Assembly: GCA_900554095.1 (NCBI GenBank)
Contig: USGC01000084.1
Coordinates: 1-7,642 of the forward strand
DNA: 7,642 nucleotides
Direction: 5' to 3'
DNA from: an uncultured bacterium
Lineage (GTDB): Bacteria > Cyanobacteriota > Vampirovibrionia > Gastranaerophilales > Gastranaerophilaceae
Position numbers and translations under genes: made by a program. Below the pieces are notes generated by a model that saw only the letters and a list, made by a program, of their open reading frames with translations, ran no database searches and was not told the origin of the DNA. Position 1 is the stretch's first letter. Each line of letters starts with the position of its first letter. Of this stretch, positions 1 to 4,904 are shown in pieces.

Positions 1-33
1 CCCCAGAGACTTAGTTATATATTGCTTTTTCAT
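1..33 (-). CDS. N-terminal fragment of a gene leaving the window
   Basis: Only eleven codons are present (MKKQYITKSLG), running off the left edge, so the product cannot be named. The start is well supported: an AAAGGAG Shine-Dalgarno lies on the minus strand at 42-48, eight bases before the ATG at 31-33. A near-consensus promoter (58-86) sits just upstream. The Lys-rich beginning could open a signal peptide or a cytosolic protein; too little is visible to decide. The 89-residue gene lies upstream on the same strand with no clear terminator in between, so some read-through is possible. Confidence 0.6.
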   Translation of the reverse strand, partial: MKKQYITKSLG

Positions 34-57
34 ATATTTAACTCCTTTGTTATATAT

Positions 58-86
58 ATTATAGCAAGTTTTTTATCAAATATCAA
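58..86 (-). promoter_or_regulatory. Sigma70-type promoter for the leftmost gene
   Basis: Read on the minus strand, TTGATA (81-86) is followed by exactly 17 bases and then a perfect TATAAT (58-63). The ATG of the partial gene lies 25 bases beyond the -10 box, with its Shine-Dalgarno in between. It is one of the best promoter matches in the window. Confidence 0.75.
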
Positions 87-108
87 GTCTAAAATTAATT
101 ATTTTCTG

Positions 109-378
109 CTACCATTTTAAAGCTTTTTTAAAAACAATCCAGCCGCCGGCCGCTGCGGTAAGAAGAAGTGCAACAAAAACTGACAGAGGCGTCTTCTTGG
201 TGTTCTCAAAACTCTTTGATTTTTCCTTCTGGTAAATATCAGCGGACAACTGCTTAAACTGTGCTGAAGCTTGCTTATCATTATAAAGCTCGGGTTTGTA
301 TAAATCTTGAGGAGGATTTAATATTCCTACATTAAGACTTCTATTCTGCACCAAATTATTTTCTACACTGTTCACCAT
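109..378 (-). CDS. Small protein with a C-terminal membrane anchor, function unknown
   Basis: An 89-residue protein I do not recognise. About 60 polar residues, rich in Asn, Gln, Lys and Ser, come first. One hydrophobic segment follows at about residues 64-83 (LSVFVALLLTAAAGGWIVF), and the protein ends in a short basic tail, KKALKW. This is the layout of a tail-anchored protein with most of its mass in the cytoplasm. There is no N-terminal signal peptide and there are no Cys residues. The ATG at 376-378 has no good Shine-Dalgarno, and no convincing promoter was seen upstream. It is divergent from the perR operon, with a 130-base gap containing an imperfect inverted repeat. The composition looks like real protein, but the weak start signals leave some doubt about the exact N-terminus. 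Confidence 0.65.
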   Translation of the reverse strand: MVNSVENNLVQNRSLNVGILNPPQDLYKPELYNDKQASAQFKQLSADIYQKEKSKSFENTKKTPLSVFVALLLTAAAGGWIVFKKALKW

Positions 379-395
379 ACTTTTATAAAAACATA

Positions 396-430
396 AAAAT
401 TAGAAAAATTGCGCCATGTTTCTAAATTTT
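396..430. repeat. Imperfect inverted repeat in the divergent gap before perR
   Basis: AAAATTAGAAA (396-406) pairs with TTTCTAAATTTT (419-430), with one extra A in the right arm and a 12-base loop containing GCGCC. It lies between the 89-residue minus-strand gene and the perR promoter. It could be a regulator-binding site or simply an AT-rich hairpin; no T-run follows it on either strand, so it does not look like a terminator. Confidence 0.35.
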
Positions 431-449
431 AATAATTCACATAAAATAC

Positions 450-478
450 TTGACAATATTTAATAAAAATTATAAAAT
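450..478 (+). promoter_or_regulatory. Promoter of the perR-rubredoxin-rubrerythrin operon
   Basis: A perfect -35 TTGACA (450-455) is followed by a 17-base spacer and -10 TAAAAT (473-478, five of six consensus bases). Transcription should begin near 485, giving a leader of about 24 bases. The Fur-type palindrome starts on the last base of the -10 box and covers the predicted start site, an ideal place for repression. Confidence 0.8.
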
Positions 479-492
479 GAGAATTATTATCA
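478..492. promoter_or_regulatory. Fur/PerR-family operator overlapping the perR promoter
   Basis: TGAGAATTATTATCA is a 7-1-7 inverted repeat. It differs from the Bacillus-type Fur consensus TGATAATnATTATCA at one position (G481 for T), and from the PerR consensus TTATAATnATTATAA at three, including both TG/CA ends. Its position over the -10 end and transcription start predicts repression of the operon by its own first gene. The consensus sequences are from established work on this family; binding here is inferred. Confidence 0.75.
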
Positions 493-508
493 GTTATGAG
501 GTTTAAAG

Positions 509-898
509 ATGAATTACTCAAGGCAAAGAGAAATTATACTTGAAACTTTGAAACAAAACGTAGTACACCCTACGGCGGAATATTTATATGATATTTTAAA
601 GAAAACTCACCCTAAAATAAGCCTTGCAACTCTTTACAGAAATCTTAACCAACTCGCCCAAAACGGTATTATTAAAAAAATTGACGGGCTTGAAACTTCC
701 TCACATTTTGATCATAATACATTTGAGCATTATCATTTCATATGCAGTGAATGTAAAAGGGTTTTTGATATTCCGGCGGATGTAGCGCCGGGCTTAACCC
801 AAAAAGCAGAAGAATTTACAGATTTTACAATAAATACGCACGATGTTGTTTTTTGCGGTATTTGCAAAGACTGTAAAGAGCAGCAGTCAAATCAATAA
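509..898 (+). CDS. perR: PerR-like Fur-family peroxide/metal-responsive repressor
   Basis: A 129-residue Fur-family repressor with an N-terminal winged helix and a C-terminal dimerisation and metal domain. Aligned by eye to B. subtilis PerR, all five regulatory-metal ligands are present: H20, D68, H74, H76 and D87 (PerR H37, D85, H91, H93, D104). D87 is Asp as in PerR, where Fur proteins usually have Glu. The structural zinc site is C79/C82 and C119/C122. The recognition helix reads LYRNL, with Arg44 where B. subtilis PerR has Asn61. The protein is about 16 residues shorter than PerR, having lost the N-terminal lead-in. GAGG (498-501) lies seven bases before the ATG. It is first in an operon with rubredoxin and rubrerythrin, its likely targets, and an operator overlaps its promoter, so autoregulation is likely. 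A Fur-type iron regulator is the main alternative. Confidence 0.88.
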   Translation: MNYSRQREIILETLKQNVVHPTAEYLYDILKKTHPKISLATLYRNLNQLAQNGIIKKIDGLETSSHFDHNTFEHYHFICSECKRVFDIPADVAPGLTQKAEEFTDFTINTHDVVFCGICKDCKEQQSNQ

Positions 899-917
899 AA
901 GAGAAAAGGAGAAAATT

Positions 918-1055
918 ATGGAAAAGTATGTTTGCACAGTATGCAGCTATGTTTATGACCCGGCAGAAAATGACAATGTCCCGTTTGAACAATTGCCGGA
1001 TGATTATGTATGCCCGCTTTGCGGAGTCGGCAAAGACATGTTTGAAAAAGAATAA
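918..1055 (+). CDS. rd: Rubredoxin, short-loop type
   Basis: A 45-residue one-iron electron carrier. The FeS4 ligands are C6/C9 (CTVC) and C32/C35 (CPLC), and the conserved aromatic framework and GVGKD ending are present. Most rubredoxins have 52-54 residues; here the loop after YDPAE is shortened by about seven, as in the 45-residue Desulfovibrio desulfuricans protein. The ATG at 918 is chosen because AAAGGAG (905-911) lies six bases before it; an in-frame start at 843 would add 25 non-family residues overlapping perR. The gene lies 19 bases after perR and 15 bases before rubrerythrin. It should donate electrons to rubrerythrin and probably to the flavodiiron protein in the cytoplasm. Confidence 0.95.
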   Translation: MEKYVCTVCSYVYDPAENDNVPFEQLPDDYVCPLCGVGKDMFEKE

Positions 1056-1070
1056 TTGAAAGGAATTATA

Positions 1071-1610
1071 ATGGATTTAAAAGGAACTAAAACTGAGCAA
1101 AATCTTATGACAGCTTTTGCAGGTGAGTCTCAGGCACGAAATAAATACACTTACTATGCTTCTCAAGCAAAAAAAGAAGGTTTTGTTCAAATCAGCAGGA
1201 TTTTTGAAGAAACTGCAAATAACGAAAAAGAACACGCAAAATTGTGGTTTAAAGCGCTTCACGGCGACAAAATCCCTGACACATTAACAAATCTTCAAGA
1301 TGCGGCAGACGGCGAAAATTACGAATGGACTGACATGTACGCTCAATTTGCACGCGAAGCAAAAGAAGAAGGCTTTGAACAATTAGCAATTCTTTTTGAA
1401 ATGGTCGGCAAAATTGAAAAAGAACATGAAGACCGTTACAGAAAATTGTTAGAAGCTGTTAAAAACGGAACTGTTTTTGAAAAATCAGAAGAAGTAGTTT
1501 GGGAATGCGGCAACTGCGGACACGTTGTTAAAGGCGGAAGCGCACCTCAACTTTGTCCTGTTTGCAAGCACCCACAGGCATATTTCTTTATCAAAGCACA
1601 AAATTATTAA
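1071..1610 (+). CDS. rbr: Rubrerythrin (NADH-linked peroxide reductase, diiron plus rubredoxin domain)
   Basis: A 179-residue rubrerythrin that reduces H2O2 to water with electrons from rubredoxin. The N-terminal four-helix ferritin-like domain (about 1-135) has the full diiron set: E19, E52 and H55 (EKEH), E96 and E99, E116 and H119 (EKEH). The C-terminal rubredoxin domain carries C146/C149 (CGNC) and C162/C165 (CPVC), and ends like classical rubrerythrins. D. vulgaris rubrerythrin is 191 residues, so this is near the usual length. The ATG at 1071 follows GAAAGGA (1058-1064) by six bases; an in-frame TTG at 1056 would add five residues but lies in front of that Shine-Dalgarno. It is the last gene of the perR operon, and a strong terminator follows immediately. 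Confidence 0.96.
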   Translation: MDLKGTKTEQNLMTAFAGESQARNKYTYYASQAKKEGFVQISRIFEETANNEKEHAKLWFKALHGDKIPDTLTNLQDAADGENYEWTDMYAQFAREAKEEGFEQLAILFEMVGKIEKEHEDRYRKLLEAVKNGTVFEKSEEVVWECGNCGHVVKGGSAPQLCPVCKHPQAYFFIKAQNY

Positions 1611-1615
1611 TTCTT

Positions 1616-1643
1616 AAAGGCTTTGCTTTGGCAAAGCCTTTTT
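1616..1643 (+). terminator. Rho-independent terminator after rubrerythrin
   Basis: A perfect 11-bp stem (AAAGGCTTTGC 1616-1626 with GCAAAGCCTTT 1631-1641) has a TTTG loop and a run of five T. It begins six bases after the rbr stop codon and closes the perR operon, so the next rubrerythrin gene needs its own promoter or depends on read-through. Confidence 0.92.
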
Positions 1644-1691
1644 ATTATGTTAAACTATTAATGTTAAATGAATTAAAAAAGGGAGAATGAC

Positions 1692-2225
1692 GTGGAAATT
1701 AAAGGAAGCGAAACAGAAAAAAATTTACTGAAAGCTTTTGAGATAGAAGCAAAAAGAAGAACCGAATATGATATTTATGCATTAATAGCGAAAAGACAAG
1801 GATTTGATGATATCAGCAGACTGCTTACAATGTTTGCAGACCACGAAAAAGAACATGCCAAACTCTGGCACAAATGGATTAACAACGGAAAAACCCCAAC
1901 TCTGATTGAATCTCTTGAAAAAGCATTAGAAGATGAAAAAAATTCAATCGAAGGATTGTATGAAGGTTTTGCTAAAACTGCTAAAGAAGAAGGTATTGAA
2001 CACATAGCCGGACTTTTTGAAAACATTGAAAACATAGAAAAAATTCACTATGAAAGATTACGCAAAGTAATATTGAAACTCAAAGACGACGCAAAGCCAA
2101 ACCCGGACGGAACTTTTAACTGGGCTTGCAGCGTTTGCGGCGGGGTCTTTGTTCAGAAAGAAGAGCCTGATTATTGCCCGCTTTGCGTTAAAGAAGATGT
2201 TTTCTTTTATAAAAAAGCTGATTAA
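1692..2225 (+). CDS. Second, divergent rubrerythrin with one diiron ligand replaced
   Basis: A 177-residue rubrerythrin paralogue that aligns without gaps to the first copy up to residue 165; by hand, 56 of the first 125 positions are identical. It keeps E19, E52/H55 (EKEH), E99, E116/H119 and all four rubredoxin-domain Cys (C146, C149, C162, C165). Position 96, an iron-binding Glu in the first copy (Glu94 in D. vulgaris numbering), is Thr here, in AKTAKEEG. The conserved GESQAR stretch has become EIEAKRR. The diiron site may be altered or asymmetric, so peroxidase activity cannot be assumed. The GTG at 1692 is the start: GGGAG (1681-1685) precedes it, and the nearby ATG at 1687 is out of frame. 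A weak possible promoter (TTGGCA 1628-1633, TAAACT 1651-1656, spacer 17) overlaps the preceding terminator. fprA follows after 28 bases, suggesting co-transcription. Confidence 0.9.
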   Translation: MEIKGSETEKNLLKAFEIEAKRRTEYDIYALIAKRQGFDDISRLLTMFADHEKEHAKLWHKWINNGKTPTLIESLEKALEDEKNSIEGLYEGFAKTAKEEGIEHIAGLFENIENIEKIHYERLRKVILKLKDDAKPNPDGTFNWACSVCGGVFVQKEEPDYCPLCVKEDVFFYKKAD

Positions 2226-2253
2226 AATATATAGATAGTAAAGGAGAATTTAA

Positions 2254-3438
2254 ATGAAATTTCAGGAAATTAAAAACAATATTTTTTATTGCGGCTTGAA
2301 CGACTGCGACAGAAGAATTTTTGATGAATTAATTCCTCTTGAACACGGCACAAGCTACAATTCATATCTCGTTAAAGGCAGCGAAAAAACTGCAATTATT
2401 GACACGATGTACCCGCCAAAAACTAAAGAATATATGAAACGCCTTTTTGATAATCAAGTCGGAAAAGTTGATTATATTATTGCAAACCACGGCGAACAAG
2501 ACCACTCAGGTTCAATCCCGGCGCTTTTGGAAAAATACCCCAACGCAATTGTTTTAACAAACCCGAAAGTTGCAGAAAATATTAAAAACATGCTTTTTGT
2601 TCCAGCAGAAAGAATTAGAGAAATTGCTGACGGCGAAGAAGTTTCATTGGGCGACAAAACTTTGAAATTCATTTTTGCACCGGGCGTTCACTGGCCTGAT
2701 ACAATGTTTACTTATATTAAAGAAGACAACGTTATTTGCACCTGCGACTTTTTAGGCGCGCACTACACATTCTCAGATGTTTTTGCGCAAGAAAGCAAAG
2801 AGCTTGAGCACAGCGCAAAACGTTACTATGCAGAAATCATGATGCCTTTTAGAATGATGTGCCAGCGTTATACAAAAATGATTAAAGAAATGAATGTTGA
2901 TATGATTTTGCCAAGCCACGGGCCGGTTTATACAAATCCGTCGTTCATTCTTGACTTGTACACTGACTGTACTTGCGAAACCCCAAAAAATCTTGTTGTA
3001 ATGCCTTATGTTTCAATGTATGAAAGCACAAAGGAAATGGTTGATTATTTGTGCGAAAAGCTTGAAGCAAAAGGGGTTAAAACATTTAAATTTGACATTG
3101 TAGACGGCGACTTGGGCGATTTGGCGATGTCGCTTGTTGATGCGGCAACAATTGTAATGGGCACATCAATGGTTCTTGCAGGCCCTCACCCGATGGCTGT
3201 AAACGTTGCTTATTTAGCAGCAGTTTTAAGACCAAAAGCTAAGTTTGCATCAATAATCGGCTCTTACGGATGGGGCGGTAAGCTTTTTGACGTAATTCTA
3301 AATATGCTCTCACCTTTGAAGCTTGATTTAATTGACCCAATTCAGGTAAAAGGCAAACCAACAGCCGAAACCTTCCTGGAACTGGACAAAATGGCAGACG
3401 CAATCGTTGAAAAACACAAATCAATCGGAATTTTATAG
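2254..3438 (+). CDS. fprA: Flavodiiron protein (A-type flavoprotein, O2/NO reductase)
   Basis: A 394-residue class A flavodiiron protein that reduces O2 to water and/or NO to N2O in the cytoplasm, usually fed by rubredoxin. The N-terminal metallo-beta-lactamase-like domain (about 1-245) has a complete diiron set: H79, E81, D83 and H84 in NHGEQDHSG, then H146, D165 and H222 (PSHGP). The C-terminal flavodoxin domain (about 247-390) opens with VMPYVSMYESTKEM, the FMN phosphate-binding loop. There is no extra C-terminal rubredoxin or flavin-reductase domain, so the electron donor must be separate; the rubredoxin encoded upstream is the obvious candidate. AAGGAG (2241-2246) lies seven bases before the ATG. 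The gene follows the second rubrerythrin by 28 bases and is closed by a terminator. The sequence alone does not show whether O2 or NO is the preferred substrate. Confidence 0.95.
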   Translation: MKFQEIKNNIFYCGLNDCDRRIFDELIPLEHGTSYNSYLVKGSEKTAIIDTMYPPKTKEYMKRLFDNQVGKVDYIIANHGEQDHSGSIPALLEKYPNAIVLTNPKVAENIKNMLFVPAERIREIADGEEVSLGDKTLKFIFAPGVHWPDTMFTYIKEDNVICTCDFLGAHYTFSDVFAQESKELEHSAKRYYAEIMMPFRMMCQRYTKMIKEMNVDMILPSHGPVYTNPSFILDLYTDCTCETPKNLVVMPYVSMYESTKEMVDYLCEKLEAKGVKTFKFDIVDGDLGDLAMSLVDAATIVMGTSMVLAGPHPMAVNVAYLAAVLRPKAKFASIIGSYGWGGKLFDVILNMLSPLKLDLIDPIQVKGKPTAETFLELDKMADAIVEKHKSIGIL

Positions 3439-3446
3439 AACAATAC

Positions 3447-3480
3447 AAGCGGGCTTTATTCATTCACAGCCCGCTTTTTT
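3447..3480 (+). terminator. Terminator after fprA, shared boundary with fic
   Basis: A 9-bp GC-rich stem (AAGCGGGCT 3447-3455 with AGCCCGCTT 3468-3476), a 12-base loop and six T (3475-3480). It begins nine bases after the fprA stop. The convergent fic stop codon (3479-3481) touches the T-run. Read on the minus strand the stem is followed by TGTATTGTTC, so it may also stop fic transcription, less efficiently. Confidence 0.9.
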
Positions 3481-4057
3481 ACTGCAACTCTCCCGTTTTA
3501 TAGGCGTAATAGCCTTCATAGCCGTAACTTGCATCTATCCCTTTCATATACACTTCTCTATTGTGTATATCATCAGTTAAGGCTTGTTTCAACAACTCTT
3601 TAATCTCTATATCTTTAACAGGACTTCTCTCCATGGCAAGCAAGTAATCCTCTTTGTCGACTTTTGACCAATCAATTACTTTATTTATTTCTTTTTTTAA
3701 AATTTCATCAAGCCATATGCGCGTGCTGCGGCCGTTTCCCTCGCGAAACGGGTGTGCAATATTCATTTCTACATATTTTTCGATAATTTCATCAAAATTA
3801 GATTGCGGCATATTATCAATATATTCAAGGGCCGGCTTAAGATACATCAAAGGCGCAAATCTGAAATTCCCTTTTGCAATATTAACCTTACGAATCTCTC
3901 CTGCAAAGTAATAAATTTCATCAAACAAATATTTATGAATAAAAGCTAAAGCCTCAAACTTGCCGGGCTTTAAAGAGTTTAAAATATTGTTTTCAAATAA
4001 CTCAATGGCCTTCTTCTTGCTAATTCTTTCTTCAACCAAAGGGCTCTCTAAAACCAT
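3479..4057 (-). CDS. fic: Class III-type Fic protein (predicted autoinhibited AMP-transferase)
   Basis: A 192-residue Fic-domain enzyme predicted to transfer AMP from ATP to a hydroxyl side chain of a target protein. The catalytic motif is intact at residues 102-113, HPFREGNGRSTR, with catalytic H102 and phosphate-binding R110 and R113. The target-docking flap lies around 62-70 (KGNFRFAPL), and the typical FAGEIR segment at 51-56. Near the C-terminus, SYGYEG (177-182) fits the SxxxEG inhibitory helix that defines class III Fic proteins such as Neisseria meningitidis NmFic, which is nearly the same length. Known class III enzymes modify GyrB/ParE; the target here is inferred only. The ATG at 4057 is chosen because GAGG (4063-4066) lies five bases upstream and an extended -10 promoter ends 17 bases upstream; a TTG at 4108 would precede that promoter. 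A 58-residue gene lies upstream on the same strand. Confidence 0.93.
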   Translation of the reverse strand: MVLESPLVEERISKKKAIELFENNILNSLKPGKFEALAFIHKYLFDEIYYFAGEIRKVNIAKGNFRFAPLMYLKPALEYIDNMPQSNFDEIIEKYVEMNIAHPFREGNGRSTRIWLDEILKKEINKVIDWSKVDKEDYLLAMERSPVKDIEIKELLKQALTDDIHNREVYMKGIDASYGYEGYYAYKTGELQ

Positions 4058-4074
4058 AAACACCTCGCCACTCC

Positions 4075-4102
4075 AGTATAGCATGAATTTTATCATACAC
4101 AA
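4075..4102 (-). promoter_or_regulatory. Extended -10 promoter for fic
   Basis: On the minus strand TGC-TATACT (4083-4075) is an extended -10 element with five of six consensus bases. A weak -35 TTGTGT (4097-4102) lies 16 bases upstream. The start site would be near 4068, about 11 bases before the fic ATG. The promoter lies in the gap between the 58-residue gene and fic, so fic can be expressed on its own. Confidence 0.55.
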
Positions 4103-4134
4103 AATCAATTTACGTTGGTTCTCCGGCTAGTTAA

Positions 4135-4311
4135 TTAAAATAAGCCTCTAATAATTTTTAAATGTTTTTCAATAGTTATTACTAAGGTTAGCAAATCACA
4201 AACTTCTCGATACAATAAAACATCTGTTAAAATACTATTTAATGCTGAAATAGTCATTACTTCTTCATTTATAATACGAATTTTTTCATTATCTTTTAGA
4301 TTATAATACAT
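4135..4311 (-). CDS. 58-residue helical protein upstream of fic, function unknown
   Basis: A small gene, easily missed because it encodes only 58 residues: it starts MYYNLKDNEKIRIINEE and ends EKHLKIIRGLF. GGAG (4317-4320) lies five bases before the ATG, an ideal spacing, and the TAA is at 4135-4137. The sequence is mostly helix-forming, with a Leu/Ile/Val-rich second half (about 22-48) that is amphipathic rather than a clear membrane span, and one Cys (residue 38). It precedes fic on the same strand by 77 bases. It has no SxxxE motif, so it does not resemble the FicA-type antitoxins of class I Fic systems, and this Fic already carries its own inhibitory motif. A partner or regulator of fic is possible but only position suggests it. 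I recognise no family. Confidence 0.65.
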   Translation of the reverse strand: MYYNLKDNEKIRIINEEVMTISALNSILTDVLLYREVCDLLTLVITIEKHLKIIRGLF

Positions 4312-4358
4312 AGTTTCTCCTTATTTATTAATAATATAAAAAAAGAAAAACAAATTAA

Positions 4359-4375
4359 ATTGGCTGAGAGCCAAT
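4359..4375. repeat. Perfect inverted repeat beside the terminator
   Basis: ATTGGCT-GAG-AGCCAAT has 7-bp perfect arms around three bases. It directly abuts the terminator at 4376-4405. On the minus strand a T-rich tract (TTTAATTTGTTTTTC) follows, so it may act as a second, tandem terminator. It also lies about 48 bases upstream of the 58-residue gene's start, where it could be an operator for that gene. Confidence 0.55.
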
Positions 4376-4405
4376 AAAAATCCCGCGCTAACAACGCGGG
4401 ATTTT
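4376..4405 (-). terminator. Terminator of the thrS-exported protein operon
   Basis: On the minus strand, a GC-rich stem TCCCGCG/CGCGGGA (4395-4401 with 4381-4387), extended by four A-T pairs, has a 7-base loop and runs into TTTTT. It lies five bases beyond the stop codon of the 160-residue gene at 4410. Confidence 0.92.
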
Positions 4406-4409
4406 GGTA

Positions 4410-4892
4410 TTATTTCTTCATTTCACAGTAGTAAAATGTCGGTTGGACGTAGTCTACGCCGTCGAAACTTCGGATTATTTTGTATAATCCGCTTTCTGTT
4501 GCTTCTTCTTTTGTATCAATCAGGTAATTTTCCTCTGCGGCTATAATGCGCTTATAATAATCTGCGATTTCAGAGAGTTTTTCCTTCGGATAATTACATT
4601 TGATAATTGAATCAGCCGCACCTTCTTTGTCTTTCAAAAGAATTGTCTCATTGCAAAATCCGTCTTTCATACCGTTAATACGTCTTGTCCCGTTCAATTC
4701 TGTTAAATTGTAGTCTTTTTCATAAGGGGCACAAGTTTCAAGGGATTTGGCATACACAGCGGAGTAGTCCTTCTGAAGCATTAAGCGATCCCGTTCCTTC
4801 TGCCACACCGGGTCGTTACGGAAGGCAAATACAGCATTTGCGCATGCGCCAACAACTGCTATTGAAAGAATTAATGTTAAATATTTATTCAT
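4410..4892 (-). CDS. Exported Cys-containing small protein downstream of thrS, function unknown
   Basis: A 160-residue protein with a clear Sec signal peptide: MNKY, a hydrophobic core at about residues 5-22, and a likely signal peptidase I site after ANAVFA (residue 23). The mature part of about 137 residues is charged and has four Cys (54, 80, 99, 156), enough for two disulfides if exported to an oxidising compartment. C17 lies inside the signal peptide with no typical lipobox, so a lipoprotein is unlikely. I recognise no domain. The start has the strongest Shine-Dalgarno in the window, AAGGAGGA (4897-4904), which overlaps the thrS stop codon; the genes are 11 bases apart and should be co-transcribed, ending at the terminator just below. 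A functional tie to threonyl-tRNA synthesis is not apparent, so the linkage may only set expression level. Confidence 0.85.
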   Translation of the reverse strand: MNKYLTLILSIAVVGACANAVFAFRNDPVWQKERDRLMLQKDYSAVYAKSLETCAPYEKDYNLTELNGTRRINGMKDGFCNETILLKDKEGAADSIIKCNYPKEKLSEIADYYKRIIAAEENYLIDTKEEATESGLYKIIRSFDGVDYVQPTFYYCEMKK

Positions 4893-4896
4893 AAAA

Positions 4897-4904
4897 TCCT
4901 CCTT
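4897..4904 (-). promoter_or_regulatory. Strong Shine-Dalgarno overlapping the thrS stop codon
   Basis: AAGGAGGA on the minus strand matches the anti-Shine-Dalgarno almost fully and lies four bases before the ATG at 4892. Its first base is shared with the thrS TAA (4904-4906). Ribosomes ending thrS would be placed directly on the next gene, which suggests translational coupling or reinitiation. Confidence 0.85.

Noticed and set aside
843..917. In-frame upstream start for rubredoxin
   Set aside because: It would add 25 residues unlike any rubredoxin, overlap perR by 56 bases, and ignore the AAAGGAG six bases before the ATG at 918.
1056..1070. TTG start five codons before the rubrerythrin ATG
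   Set aside because: The Shine-Dalgarno (1058-1064) lies after this TTG and is correctly spaced for the ATG at 1071, where family homology begins.
1623..1656. Promoter for the second rubrerythrin overlapping the terminator (TTGGCA-N17-TAAACT)
   Set aside because: The -10 matches only four of six bases and the -35 lies within a perfect hairpin; too weak to list as a feature.
4058..4108. Longer fic start at the TTG at 4108
   Set aside because: It adds 17 residues with no family match and starts upstream of the extended -10 promoter; the ATG at 4057 has GAGG at a normal distance.
4135..4311. 58-residue gene as a FicA-type antitoxin
   Set aside because: The defining SxxxE[G/N] motif is absent, and the Fic protein already carries it at its own C-terminus.
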